Assembly (NCBI GenBank): GCA_021804565.1
Contig: JAJZHK010000030.1
Location: forward strand, 1-34,514
Reading direction: 5' to 3'
Length of the DNA: 34,514 nucleotides
DNA from: Pseudomonadota bacterium
GTDB taxonomy: Bacteria > Pseudomonadota > Gammaproteobacteria > Pseudomonadales > Moraxellaceae
Position numbers and translations under genes: made by a program. This document shows positions 1 to 9,134 of the stretch, piece by piece. Position 1 is the stretch's first letter, and each line of letters begins with the position of its first letter. The notes under the pieces are model-generated. The model did not search any database. It was not told the DNA's origin and saw nothing but the letters and a program-made list of their open reading frames with translations.

Positions 1-162
1 GATGAGGCTGCCCTTGCTCAGCAAGACCCGGAAATAACGCCGAAAACTGGCATCTCCCGAGACCATGGGCATGGCCAGAGGCTGGCCCAGATCACGGCGA
101 TGCTGGTGCAGCCAGCTGCCGACCCAGTCGCGTAAATGCGTGGCTCTTTCATCCTGGCGCAT
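1..162 (-). CDS. amgK: Anomeric MurNAc/GlcNAc kinase AmgK, N-terminal part
   Basis: This is the first 54 codons of a minus-strand gene that leaves the window at position 1. The start is the ATG at 162-160. The protein begins MRQDERATHLRDW and contains SGDASFRRYFR (residues 35-45), the N-terminal signature of the AmgK aminoglycoside-phosphotransferase-like sugar kinases. AmgK phosphorylates the anomeric hydroxyl of N-acetylmuramic acid in the peptidoglycan recycling route that also uses MurU. In Pseudomonas this gene lies divergent from lptD, as here. The kinase active site is outside the window, so the call rests on the N-terminal motif plus gene order. Confidence 0.72.
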   Translation of the reverse strand, partial: MRQDERATHLRDWVGSWLHQHRRDLGQPLAMPMVSGDASFRRYFRVLLSKGSLI

Positions 163-333
163 GCCGCACTCCCAAGTTATGGATCCCATCGCCGCCATTA
201 TGACGCATGCCTGAGCCCAGGTGTACGTCTGCCGCCCGGGCGGCATGACATGTTCATTTACGCCAGAGAAATTTATTTCACCTACAAAAGCGCTTATCAT
301 CGCGCATCGACTCCTGCCTGGCCCGGTCTTTCC
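163..333. promoter_or_regulatory. Divergent amgK/lptD intergenic region
   Basis: These 171 bases separate the start of amgK from the chosen lptD start and must carry promoters in both directions. A TATCAT at 295-300 could be a -10 for lptD, but nothing at the right distance looks like a good -35. In Enterobacteria lptD is partly under the envelope-stress sigma factor RpoE; I cannot confidently place an RpoE-type promoter here. The exact elements are unresolved. Confidence 0.25.
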
Positions 334-2820
334 ATGTCGTTGCGCCTACTTTTGCACTGCTGCCTCGTCACCACTCTGCTTGCCGGCTCGGCCCGGGCCG
401 CCGATGAGCAGGACGACTATCGCGACCTTGGCTGGCGCAGCAACGCCGAGCTCAGCCAAGCGCCAGCGGCACAAAGGCCGCATATCGACAACACCTGCCC
501 CGGAGGATTTCTGGTCACCGCCGAACCCGTCGATCCGGTGCCCGGCAACGATATCTGGGCCTACGCCGACCATGCCGTCACCCTGCCTGATGGGGAGGCT
601 GAACTGCAGGGACACGTCAGTATCAAGCAGGTCGACAAGCAGGCTGACACCGACCAGGCGCAGATGTATCGAAACAGCGGCTATGCACGCATGCAAGGGC
701 ATATTCTCGTCACCGAGCCGGGCTACAGCGCCACCGGCACACGCGGCGAGACTTACACGAAAACCAAGGAAACCCACATCGACGAGGCCCGCTGGGTGAT
801 GCCAGAGATGCACGCGCACGGGCGGGCACGCAGCCTCTGGCGACGAGCGGATGGCGTGACGTCGATACGTGACGGCGAGATCTCGACCTGTAGCCCGGGT
901 CATCGTGACTGGTGGCTGCGCTCCAATCGTATCAGGCTGGATCCGCAATCGGGCCGTGGCGAAGCGGTGAGCTCGGTGCTCTACAGCCACAACCTGCCCC
1001 TGCTCTACATCCCTTACATCAACTTTCCCATCGACGACCGGCGCCAGAGCGGCATCCTCATCCCGCTGCTGTCGACCAACAGCATCAATGGCCTGAGCTT
1101 TACCTTGCCGGTCTATATCAACCTGGCCCCCAACTACGACCTCACCGTGACACCGACGGTGATGGCCAAGCGCGGCGTGCTCATGCAGGGTGACTTCCGT
1201 TATCTGGAAAGCTGGGGTCATGGCGAGATCGCCGGTGGCTTCCTGAACAACGACCGCCTCGGCTACCCCGCCCTCTACAATCCGACGGTGGCCAATCCCA
1301 ACACCGCCCTGCAAAGCGGAGAGAACCGCAAAAGCCTGGGCTGGCAGCACGATGGCAGCTTTGCCGATGGCTGGACAGCCAAGGCCGACGTCAACTATGT
1401 CTCCGACAACTACTACTATCAGGACTTCGCCACCAATGTGGCGCTCAACACCTCGACCTACCAAAATCGTCTGGGCATGGTCAACTATGCTGACAAGGAC
1501 TGGACCTGGATGGCCAAAGCCCAGTCGACACAGGTCACCGACCCGACCATCGTCGATGTCATGAAGCCCTACGCTCGCCTGCCCGAGACCTCACTATCGC
1601 GCCTGTGGCGCTCGCCGGATCATCTCTTCGATGCCGGCTTCAGCAGCGACTACGTCGATTTTCGCCGTGCCATCAACGACAACACCGGTACCGCCGTCAA
1701 TGGCGACCGCCTGCGTCTGGATCCTTTTGTCGGCCTGCGCCTTGATGCGCCCTGGGGCTATCTGTCGCCGACACTGAAGCTGCGCCATCTCAATGACCGC
1801 ATCTTCCTGGCCTCCGAGCCGGCACAAGCCTCGATGGCCATTGCCGGGGCCTACATCGCTCCCGGCGCCATTCCTAACGGCGCTGACATCAGCGTGCCCA
1901 CCAGCAGCGTCGATAGCGGCCTGTACTTCGACCGCGACCTGGTCGGTGGCGGCACGCAAACCCTGGAACCACGTCTTTATTACCTCAATGCGCCTTATCG
2001 GGCGCAAAACCAGCTGCCCAATTTCGACACCATCGACCTGCCGATGAGCTACGATCAGCTCTTCCGTGATTCACGCTTTGTCGGCGGTGACCGTCTCGAC
2101 GACGCCAACCAGCTGGCTTTGGGCGTCACCAGCCGCATCCTCGACGACAATGGCAATGAAAACTACCGCTTCAGCTTCGGTGACATGAGCTATTTCCGTA
2201 ACCGCAGCGTGCTGGCGACCTTGCCGGTGGCTACGGCGAGCAGCAGCGGGCCGGTTGCCCATGTCATGGCGCGCATCAACAAGGACTGGTCGATGACCTC
2301 GGACCTGGTCGTCGACCCCTCGCTCAATTTTACCCAGCGCGGTAACATGACCCTGCACTGGCAACCGGACAACACCCAGCTGCTCAACCTTGGCTTCAAC
2401 TATATCCGTGGCTACCCCATGCTTTCAGCGCCCCTCGGCGTGCCCCCCGTGCTGCTCACCAGCAGTTCCCAGGTGAGCACAGCCAGCGTGCCGACCTACC
2501 AGCAAATCATGAGCTCACTGGTGACGCCGATCGCCGATCGCTGGCAACTGATCGGCCTTTGGCAATACGATATGGTCTACGGCCATACCCAGCAGGCGAT
2601 CGCCGGGATCCAGTATGAAAGCTGCTGCTGGCGGGTACGCTTTCTCGACACCCTGTATCTGAGCGACTACCTGGCGGTCAATAATATCCCTCAGTATGCA
2701 CGTTCTTTCATGGTCCAGTTTGAGTTCAAAGGTCTCGGCGGTTATAGCAGCCAGATCAACAATATGCTGAGTCAGTCCATCCTCGGCTTCCAACAAATTT
2801 CCAACGCGGAGCGCCCCTGA
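334..2820 (+). CDS. lptD: LPS-assembly outer membrane protein LptD
   Basis: LptD is the outer-membrane beta-barrel that, with the lipoprotein LptE, inserts lipopolysaccharide into the outer leaflet. From the ATG at 334 the product is 828 residues and begins with a signal peptide (MSLRLLLHCCLVTTLLAGSA, cleavage near residue 22). The frame is open further upstream to 136, but earlier starts such as the ATG at 250 would bury that signal, so 334 is preferred even though no clear ribosome site precedes it. The periplasmic OstA-like domain comes first and the barrel fills the rest. Cysteines at 55 and 186 and the pair C764-C765 near the C terminus match the family's inter-domain disulfide pattern. 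surA follows with a 4-nt overlap, the usual partner since SurA chaperones LptD. Confidence 0.95.
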   Translation: MSLRLLLHCCLVTTLLAGSARAADEQDDYRDLGWRSNAELSQAPAAQRPHIDNTCPGGFLVTAEPVDPVPGNDIWAYADHAVTLPDGEAELQGHVSIKQVDKQADTDQAQMYRNSGYARMQGHILVTEPGYSATGTRGETYTKTKETHIDEARWVMPEMHAHGRARSLWRRADGVTSIRDGEISTCSPGHRDWWLRSNRIRLDPQSGRGEAVSSVLYSHNLPLLYIPYINFPIDDRRQSGILIPLLSTNSINGLSFTLPVYINLAPNYDLTVTPTVMAKRGVLMQGDFRYLESWGHGEIAGGFLNNDRLGYPALYNPTVANPNTALQSGENRKSLGWQHDGSFADGWTAKADVNYVSDNYYYQDFATNVALNTSTYQNRLGMVNYADKDWTWMAKAQSTQVTDPTIVDVMKPYARLPETSLSRLWRSPDHLFDAGFSSDYVDFRRAINDNTGTAVNGDRLRLDPFVGLRLDAPWGYLSPTLKLRHLNDRIFLASEPAQASMAIAGAYIAPGAIPNGADISVPTSSVDSGLYFDRDLVGGGTQTLEPRLYYLNAPYRAQNQLPNFDTIDLPMSYDQLFRDSRFVGGDRLDDANQLALGVTSRILDDNGNENYRFSFGDMSYFRNRSVLATLPVATASSSGPVAHVMARINKDWSMTSDLVVDPSLNFTQRGNMTLHWQPDNTQLLNLGFNYIRGYPMLSAPLGVPPVLLTSSSQVSTASVPTYQQIMSSLVTPIADRWQLIGLWQYDMVYGHTQQAIAGIQYESCCWRVRFLDTLYLSDYLAVNNIPQYARSFMVQFEFKGLGGYSSQINNMLSQSILGFQQISNAERP

Positions 2821-4097
2821 TGCGAGCCTTGCTACTGGTTTTGCTGTGCACCTTATCCCCGCTGCTGATGGCGACTGAAACGTCGCTCGACCGTGTCGCC
2901 GTCGTCGTCGACAACAGTGTCATCCTGGAAAGCCAGGTGCACGATCGCCTGCTCGACGCCATCCATCAGCTGCAGGTCAACAACACCCCGGTACCCCCCG
3001 AAGAGGTGCTGCGTGACCAGGTCATCCACCAGATGATCCTCGAGCAGCTACAGCTCAATCTGGCGCAAAAGGCAGGGATTCATATCTCGGATGACGACCT
3101 CAACAAGTCGATGACGGAGATGGCAGCGCAGAACCATCTCAGCCTGCAGCAGTTTCAGGCGCAACTCGACCATACCCCCGGAACCAGCTATGCGGCGGTT
3201 CGCGCACAGGTGGCCGATGAAATGAAGATTCAGCAGCTGCGTAACCACGAGGTCAGCGCACGCATGCACATCACCCAGCAGGAAGTCGACGCCTTCCTCG
3301 CCTCGCCGGCGGGCAAGGCGGCGCTGGCCAGCGAGTACCACCTGGCACACATCTTTATCCCGCTGCCCGACCAGGCGACACCCGAACAGATCCAGACCGC
3401 CCAGGCCAAGGCGGAAAGCATCGATCAGGCACTGATGCACGGTGCCAATTTTGCGCAGGTCGCAGCGGCCAACTCGCAGGCTGATGACGCCATGAAAGGC
3501 GGCGACATGGGCTGGCGTAGCGCCGCCCAGATTCCCAGCATCTTTGCCAACGTCGTCGCCACGATGAAGCCTGGTGACGTATCGCCGGCCTTGCGCAGCG
3601 ATAGCGGTTTTCATATCGTCAAACTGCTTGAGCAGCACAGCGCCGAACACCACCTGGTACACCAGATCAAGTGCCGTCATATTCTCATCAAGCCCTCCGA
3701 GGTCCTCAGTGACGCCGAGGCGCACGCCCGTATCGAGCAGATTGCAGCCAAAATCAAGGCGGGGGCTGATTTTGGCCAGCAGGCCAAGCTTTATTCAGAA
3801 GACCCGGGCTCGGCGCGTAATGGTGGCGACCTCGGCTGGGTCAGCCCAGGGACGATGGTGCCCGGCTTCGAAAAGATGATGAATGCCACCCCGGTCGGCC
3901 AGACCAGCGCTCCTTTCCATAGCCGTTTCGGCTGGCACATCCTGCGGGTGGACGCCGTACGCGATCAGGACATGACCCAATCCTTCCGCGAAGAGCTGGC
4001 CCGCCAGGCGCTGTTCCGTCGCGATTACGACGAGAATCTGCAAGCGTGGCTGCGCGAGCTGAGAGCCCAGGCTTATGTCGACATCAAGTCCCACTGA
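2820..4097 (+). CDS. surA: Periplasmic chaperone / peptidyl-prolyl isomerase SurA
   Basis: SurA escorts unfolded outer-membrane proteins, including LptD, across the periplasm. The product is 425 residues with an N-terminal signal peptide ending near LLMA (residues 15-18). A chaperone core follows, then two parvulin-type isomerase domains. The first starts around residue 171 (YHLAHIFIPLP) and the second around residue 281 (KCRHILIKPS), each ending with a typical FG/GWHIL-like strand. The ATG overlaps the lptD stop in an ATGA, so translation is probably coupled. Its own 3' end overlaps pdxA by 23 nt. Length and domain order match the family. Confidence 0.95.
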   Translation: MRALLLVLLCTLSPLLMATETSLDRVAVVVDNSVILESQVHDRLLDAIHQLQVNNTPVPPEEVLRDQVIHQMILEQLQLNLAQKAGIHISDDDLNKSMTEMAAQNHLSLQQFQAQLDHTPGTSYAAVRAQVADEMKIQQLRNHEVSARMHITQQEVDAFLASPAGKAALASEYHLAHIFIPLPDQATPEQIQTAQAKAESIDQALMHGANFAQVAAANSQADDAMKGGDMGWRSAAQIPSIFANVVATMKPGDVSPALRSDSGFHIVKLLEQHSAEHHLVHQIKCRHILIKPSEVLSDAEAHARIEQIAAKIKAGADFGQQAKLYSEDPGSARNGGDLGWVSPGTMVPGFEKMMNATPVGQTSAPFHSRFGWHILRVDAVRDQDMTQSFREELARQALFRRDYDENLQAWLRELRAQAYVDIKSH

Positions 4098-5088
4098 GCA
4101 CCTGCCGAGGCTGCTGCTGAGTTCCGGTGAGCCTGCCGGCATAGGACCCGACCTCTGCCTCCTGCAGGCCCTGCAGGACTGGCCGGCGGCCGTCGTCGTC
4201 ATCGCCGACCCGGATCTTCTCGCCGCACGCGCCGAGCAGCTGGGCCTGTCGATCAAACTCGATCTCTGGCAAGCCGGTCAGCCGCTGCGGCCGGCCCGGG
4301 CCGGTCACCTGCAGGTCTGGGCCGAGCGCCTGCGCGCTCCCTGTCATCCCGGCCGCCTGGACCCGGCCCATGCGGCCTATGTGCTGGCCATGCTGGCGCG
4401 CGGCTGTGACGCCTGCCAGGACCGCTGGTTCGATGCCCTGGTCACCGCCCCTGTCCAAAAATCCATCATCGAGGAGGCCGGCACGCCGTTCTCCGGTCAT
4501 ACCGAGTTCTTGCAGCAGCGCTGCCAGGTGGAACAGGTGGTGATGATGCTGGCAGGTCCGGGCCTGCGTGTGGCCCTGGCCACCACCCATCTGCCCCTGC
4601 GCCAAGTGGCCGACGCCATCACCCCGGCCGGCCTGAGCGCCGTACTGCGCATCCTGCACAAGGGCCTGCGCGAGCAGTTCGGCCTGGACCGGCCGCGCAT
4701 CGCCGTCTGTGGACTCAACCCCCATGCTGGGGAGTCCGGCCATCTCGGCCGTGAAGAGATCGACGTCATCACGCCGGTCATCGAGCGCCTGCGCGCAGAA
4801 GGTCTCTGCCTGGAGGGCCCCTTGCCGGCGGACACCGTCTTCGCCGCCCACCAGCTGGCACGCTACGACGTGGTGCTGGCCATGTACCATGACCAAGGCT
4901 TGCCGGTCCTCAAACATGCCACCTTTGGTGCCGGCGTCAATGTCACTTTGGGCTTGCCCATCGTCCGCACCTCGGTCGATCATGGGACCGCCCTTGACCT
5001 GGCCGGCAGCGGACGTATCGATCCTGGCAGCCTGCAGGCGGCGATGAAGATGGCCCTGGAGATCAGTCTGAAGCGGAGATCGATATGA
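4075..5088 (+). CDS. pdxA: 4-hydroxythreonine-4-phosphate dehydrogenase PdxA
   Basis: PdxA oxidises 4-phosphohydroxy-L-threonine with NAD(P)+ in the DXP-dependent route to pyridoxal 5'-phosphate. The 337-residue product has SGEPAGIGPD near the N terminus, TAPVQKSIIEEAG, and the three histidine segments SGHTEF, MYHDQGLP and SVDHGTA that bind the divalent metal and substrate. The ATG at 4075 lies inside the end of surA. No ATG or GTG follows the surA stop before the conserved SGEPAG segment, so this start is well supported, with GAGAG upstream. The gene overlaps rsmA by 4 nt. Confidence 0.95.
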   Translation: MSTSSPTEHLPRLLLSSGEPAGIGPDLCLLQALQDWPAAVVVIADPDLLAARAEQLGLSIKLDLWQAGQPLRPARAGHLQVWAERLRAPCHPGRLDPAHAAYVLAMLARGCDACQDRWFDALVTAPVQKSIIEEAGTPFSGHTEFLQQRCQVEQVVMMLAGPGLRVALATTHLPLRQVADAITPAGLSAVLRILHKGLREQFGLDRPRIAVCGLNPHAGESGHLGREEIDVITPVIERLRAEGLCLEGPLPADTVFAAHQLARYDVVLAMYHDQGLPVLKHATFGAGVNVTLGLPIVRTSVDHGTALDLAGSGRIDPGSLQAAMKMALEISLKRRSI

Positions 5089-5879
5089 GTCGCGAGCTGC
5101 TCGGCCACACCGCACGCAAACGCTTCGGCCAGAACTTTCTCGCCGACACCCAGGTCATCGAACGCATCGTCCGCGCCATCGCGCCGCAGGCTGACGATGC
5201 CATGGTCGAGATCGGACCTGGGCTGGGCGCGCTCACCCACGCCCTGCTGACGCACCTGCGTGAGCTGTTTGCCGTCGAGCTCGACCGCGACCTGGCGGCG
5301 CGCCTGCGCGTCGAGACCCTGATCGGGAACAAGCTGCGCCTGTTTGAAGCCAATGCGCTCAAATTCGACTTCCGCCAGCTGGCGCCTGGCCGTGCCCTGC
5401 GCGTCGTCGGCAATCTGCCTTACAACATCTCGACCCCGCTGATCTTCCACCTGCTCGAGCAGGCGGACATCATCGCCGACATGCACTTCATGCTGCAAAA
5501 GGAAGTGGTCGAGCGTATGGCCGCGGCCCCTGGCGATGCCGCCTATGGGCGCCTGTCGGTGATGGTGCAGGTGCACTGCCAGGTCGAATCGCTGTTCACC
5601 GTTCCCCCCAGCGCCTTCACCCCTGCGCCCAAGGTCGAGTCGGCCATCGTCCGCCTGCAGCCCTACCCTGAGCGCCCCTGGCCTGCCTTCGATCATCGCC
5701 ATCTGCAGGCCCTGGTCACCCAGGCCTTCGGGCAGCGCCGCAAAACCCTGCGCAATGCCTTGCGCGAGTCCATCGATGCGCGCGGCCTGGAAGATCTGGG
5801 CATCGATCCCGGGGCCCGGCCGGAGACCCTGTCGGTGGCCGACTATGTGCGCCTGGCCGGCAGCACGGAGACGATATGA
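5085..5879 (+). CDS. rsmA: 16S rRNA (adenine1518/1519-N6)-dimethyltransferase RsmA (KsgA)
   Basis: RsmA dimethylates two adjacent adenines in the 3' terminal helix of 16S rRNA, using S-adenosylmethionine, late in small-subunit assembly. The 264-residue product shows RFGQNFL near the N terminus, the SAM-binding EIGPGLGALT and the catalytic NLPYNIS at N110-S116. The C-terminal part carries FGQRRKTLRNAL, typical of the family. Its ATG overlaps the pdxA stop (ATGA), and its own stop overlaps the apaG start in the same way. Confidence 0.96.
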   Translation: MSRELLGHTARKRFGQNFLADTQVIERIVRAIAPQADDAMVEIGPGLGALTHALLTHLRELFAVELDRDLAARLRVETLIGNKLRLFEANALKFDFRQLAPGRALRVVGNLPYNISTPLIFHLLEQADIIADMHFMLQKEVVERMAAAPGDAAYGRLSVMVQVHCQVESLFTVPPSAFTPAPKVESAIVRLQPYPERPWPAFDHRHLQALVTQAFGQRRKTLRNALRESIDARGLEDLGIDPGARPETLSVADYVRLAGSTETI

Positions 5880-6256
5880 GCCGCCTGCCCCATGACATCC
5901 GCGTCAGCGTCAGCGTCCGCTACCTGGCCGAGCAGTCTTCAGCGGCACAAAAGCAGCACGTCTTTGCCTACGACATCTGCATACGCAATCATGGCAGCCT
6001 GGGCGCGCGTCTGCTCAGCCGCTACTGGCATATCGTCAGCGCCTGCGAGCACACCCAGGAAGTACGCGGCGAAGGTGTCGTTGGCGAACAGCCCTATCTT
6101 CCCGTCGATGGCGAGTTTCGCTACAGCAGTGGGGTCATCCTGCCCTCGCCGCTCGGACGCATGCAAGGCTCCTATCATTTTGTTGACGAACACGGGCAGG
6201 GCTTTGAAGCAGACATCGCGGCATTCACACTCGCCGCGCCCGGGGCCCTGCACTGA
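5876..6256 (+). CDS. apaG: ApaG (DUF525) protein
   Basis: A 126-residue single-domain ApaG protein. The family has a fibronectin-III-like beta fold. Its biochemical role is not settled, although the gene is nearly always found with rsmA and apaH. Recognisable family segments are FAYDICIRNHG, the RYWHI strand, the EVRGEGVVGEQP turn and LPSPLGRMQGSY. It starts in an ATGA overlap with rsmA and ends sharing one base (TGATG) with apaH. Confidence 0.95.
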   Translation: MSRLPHDIRVSVSVRYLAEQSSAAQKQHVFAYDICIRNHGSLGARLLSRYWHIVSACEHTQEVRGEGVVGEQPYLPVDGEFRYSSGVILPSPLGRMQGSYHFVDEHGQGFEADIAAFTLAAPGALH

Positions 6257-7089
6257 TGGCGCACTATCTCGTCGGTGATCTGCAAGGTTGTCATGCGGCG
6301 CTGATGGCCCTGCTCGAGCGCCTCGATTTCTCGCCCAGCCGCGACACCCTGTGGATCGCCGGTGACATGGTCAGCCGTGGTGAGGACTCCCTGGCGACCT
6401 TGCGTTTCCTGTGCGGCCTGGGCAGTTCAGCGCAGAGCGTGCTCGGCAACCATGACCTCAATCTGCTGATGATCCTCGACGGTCATCGGCGTGCCGCCAG
6501 CAAGGACCGGCTGCAGCCGGTGCTCGACGCCGCGGACCGCGAAGAGATCAAACGCTGGCTGCTCGCCTGTCCCATGCTGCTCGAGCTGCCGCGCTGGCGG
6601 GCGGTTCTCGTGCATGCCGGGATCCCGCCTTGCTGGAGCCTGGCCGATGCCCGCCGCCTGGCGCGCGAACTGGAGCAGGCCCTGCGTGGCGACGACAGCT
6701 CACGACTGCTGGCGGCGATGATGGGCAACAGCCCTGATCGGTGGCAGGAAGACCTGCGCGGCTATGAGCGCCTGCGCCTGATCACCAACTACCTGGCCCG
6801 CATGCGTCTGTGCGATGCGCAAGGACGCCTGGAATTCAGTCACAAGCTCGGCGAAGACGCGCCCATGCCTGCCGGCTTTGCCCCCTGGTTCCGTTGGCCG
6901 CATGGCGAATGGGAGGATCAGCGAGTTTTTTTTGGACACTGGTCGACCCTGCAGGGGCAGACCGGCTACAGTGATGTCATCGCTCTCGACACCGGCTGCA
7001 TCTGGGGCGGCGCCCTCAGCGCCTACGATCTCGACCGTGACGAGCTGATCGCTCAGCCCTGTCAGCGCGGCGGTATGCCCAGGCTCTGA
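6256..7089 (+). CDS. apaH: Symmetrical bis(5'-nucleosyl)-tetraphosphatase ApaH
   Basis: ApaH hydrolyses Ap4A into two ADP and can also decap Np4-capped RNA. The 277-residue product has the metallophosphatase motifs in order: GDLQGC (residues 7-12), GDMVSRGEDS (from 36), GNHD (64-67) and LVHAGIPP. The second motif reads RGEDS where E. coli, as I recall it, has RGPGS; the metal-binding residues are kept. It closes the lptD-apaH operon. A 90-base gap with no obvious terminator separates it from prkA. Confidence 0.95.
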   Translation: MAHYLVGDLQGCHAALMALLERLDFSPSRDTLWIAGDMVSRGEDSLATLRFLCGLGSSAQSVLGNHDLNLLMILDGHRRAASKDRLQPVLDAADREEIKRWLLACPMLLELPRWRAVLVHAGIPPCWSLADARRLARELEQALRGDDSSRLLAAMMGNSPDRWQEDLRGYERLRLITNYLARMRLCDAQGRLEFSHKLGEDAPMPAGFAPWFRWPHGEWEDQRVFFGHWSTLQGQTGYSDVIALDTGCIWGGALSAYDLDRDELIAQPCQRGGMPRL

Positions 7090-7179
7090 GTGAGCGCGCA
7101 CAGATTCTTCTTAGCTCGACCATACCCAAGCCGGCTTTTTCGGTCTAGTCTGAAGGTGAGGTTCGCTGAGGAGAGTGCC

Positions 7180-9102
7180 ATGTCGATTTTTGCCCACGTG
7201 CAGCATCGCTACAGCCGGTCACGCGAAGACATCATCAGCCTGCAGGATTATCTTGAGATCTGCCGCAAAGACAGCAGCGCTTACGCCAGTGCGGCCGAAC
7301 GCATGCTTCAGGCCATAGGCGAGGCTGAATTGGTCGATACCGCCCGTGATCCGGTGCTGTCGCGCATCTTTTCCAACAAGATCATCAAACGTTATCCGGC
7401 TTTTGCCGAGTTCTATGGCATGGAAGAGGCCATCGAACAGATCGTCTCCTACTTCCGTCATGCTGCGCAGGGCCTGGAAGAAAAAAAGCAGATCCTCTAC
7501 CTGCTCGGTCCGGTCGGCGGCGGCAAGTCCTCGCTGGCCGAACGGCTCAAATCGCTGATGGAAAAAGCACCCTTCTACGCCATCGCCGGCAGCCCGGTCA
7601 ACGAGTCGCCGCTGTCGCTGTTCGACGCCGACGAGGACGGCCCCATCCTCCAGGAAGAGTACGGCATCCCCATCCGTTACCTGCGAGGCATCATGTCGCC
7701 GTGGGCGATGAAGCGCCTGCACGAGTTTGGCGGTGATATCAGCAAGTTTCAGGTGGTGCGCCGCTACCCTTCCCTGCTCGACCAGATCGCCATCGCCAAG
7801 ACCGAGCCCGGCGATGAAAACAACCAGGACATTTCGGCGCTGGTCGGCAAGGTCGACATCCGCAAGCTGGAGTCCTACGCACAAAGTGATCCCGACGCTT
7901 ATGCCTTTTCCGGCGGGCTGTGCAAGGCCAACCGTGGCCTGCTCGAGTTCGTCGAGATGTTCAAAGCCCCGATCAAGGTGCTGCATCCGCTGCTGACGGC
8001 GACGCAGGAGGCCAACTACAACGGCACCGAGGCCATAGGGCCTATCCCTTTCGACGGGGTGGTTCTCGCCCACTCCAATGAGGCGGAATGGCAGGGTTTT
8101 CGCAACAATCGCAACAATGAGGCGTTCATCGACCGCATCTATATCGTCAAAGTACCGTATTGCCTGCGCGTCAGCGAAGAGATCGCCATCTATCGCAAAC
8201 TGCTGGAGCATTCTTCGCTGCGTGCCGCCCCCTGCGCACCGGACACCTTGCGCATGCTGGCACAGTTTTGCGTGCTGTCACGCCTCAAGCAGCCGGAAAA
8301 CTCATCGATCTTCTCAAAAATGCGGATCTACGATGGCGAAAACCTGAAAGACACCGATCCCAAGGCCAAGTCCTACCAGGAGTACCGTGACGCCGCCGGG
8401 GTCGACGAAGGCATGACCGGCCTCTCGACACGCTTTGCTTTCAAGATACTTTCTCGGGTTTTCAACTACGATCACAGCGAAATCGCAGCCAATCCCGTAC
8501 ACCTTCTCCACGTGCTCGAGATGCAGATCGAGCAGGAACAGTTCGGCAAGGAGATCCAGGATCGTTATCTGGGCTTTCTCAAGGAGTATCTGGCACCGCG
8601 CTACGTCGAATTCATCGGCAAGGAAATTCAGACGGCTTATCTGGAGAGCTACTCCGAGTACGGACAGAACATCTTCGACCGCTACGTGATGTACGCCGAC
8701 TTCTGGATCCAGGATCAGGAGTACCGTGACCCGGACACCGGCGAGATCCTCAATCGCCAGGCGCTCAATGAAGAGCTGGAAAAGATAGAAAAACCCGCCG
8801 GCATCTCCAACCCCAAGGATTTTCGTAACGAGGTGGTCAATTTCGTGCTGCGCGCGCGCGCCAATAACAACGGCCGCAATCCCAGCTGGCTGTCCTACGA
8901 GAAGCTGCGGGCGGTGATCGAAAAGAAGATGTTCTCCAACACCGAGGACTTGCTGCCGGTGATCTCCTTCAACCCCAAAGCCTCCAAAGGCGACCAGCAA
9001 AAGCACCAGGATTTCGTGCGGCGTATGGTGGAACGTGGTTATACCGAGAAACAGGTGCGTCTGCTGTCCGAGTGGTATCTGCGCGTGCGTAAATCGCAGT
9101 AG
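7180..9102 (+). CDS. prkA: PrkA-family serine protein kinase / AAA+ protein (YeaG)
   Basis: The 640-residue product belongs to the PrkA family (E. coli YeaG), described as a Ser/Thr protein kinase with an AAA+ core and linked to nitrogen starvation and stationary-phase stress. The Walker A motif GPVGGGKS lies at residues 110-117, and the PrkA-specific C-terminal domain fills roughly the last third. The ATG at 7180 is chosen because GAGGAGAG lies just upstream and the product then begins MSIFAHVQHRYSRSREDI, like other PrkA proteins; the frame itself extends back to the apaH stop. yeaH and spoVR follow closely on the same strand. In P. aeruginosa, as I recall, glpE sits between apaH and prkA; it is absent here. 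Confidence 0.93.
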   Translation: MSIFAHVQHRYSRSREDIISLQDYLEICRKDSSAYASAAERMLQAIGEAELVDTARDPVLSRIFSNKIIKRYPAFAEFYGMEEAIEQIVSYFRHAAQGLEEKKQILYLLGPVGGGKSSLAERLKSLMEKAPFYAIAGSPVNESPLSLFDADEDGPILQEEYGIPIRYLRGIMSPWAMKRLHEFGGDISKFQVVRRYPSLLDQIAIAKTEPGDENNQDISALVGKVDIRKLESYAQSDPDAYAFSGGLCKANRGLLEFVEMFKAPIKVLHPLLTATQEANYNGTEAIGPIPFDGVVLAHSNEAEWQGFRNNRNNEAFIDRIYIVKVPYCLRVSEEIAIYRKLLEHSSLRAAPCAPDTLRMLAQFCVLSRLKQPENSSIFSKMRIYDGENLKDTDPKAKSYQEYRDAAGVDEGMTGLSTRFAFKILSRVFNYDHSEIAANPVHLLHVLEMQIEQEQFGKEIQDRYLGFLKEYLAPRYVEFIGKEIQTAYLESYSEYGQNIFDRYVMYADFWIQDQEYRDPDTGEILNRQALNEELEKIEKPAGISNPKDFRNEVVNFVLRARANNNGRNPSWLSYEKLRAVIEKKMFSNTEDLLPVISFNPKASKGDQQKHQDFVRRMVERGYTEKQVRLLSEWYLRVRKSQ

Positions 9103-9134
9103 TCAGAGCCTGAGGACCGCCCCAGGGGGTGCAT

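Noticed and set aside
136-333. Upstream extension of lptD to the start of the open frame
   Set aside because: It would put 66 residues before a clear signal peptide and cross the amgK start. The 334 start gives a normal LptD.
7090-7179. Upstream extension of prkA to the apaH stop
   Set aside because: The ATG at 7180 has a good ribosome site and gives the normal PrkA N terminus; the extra 30 codons show no family sequence.
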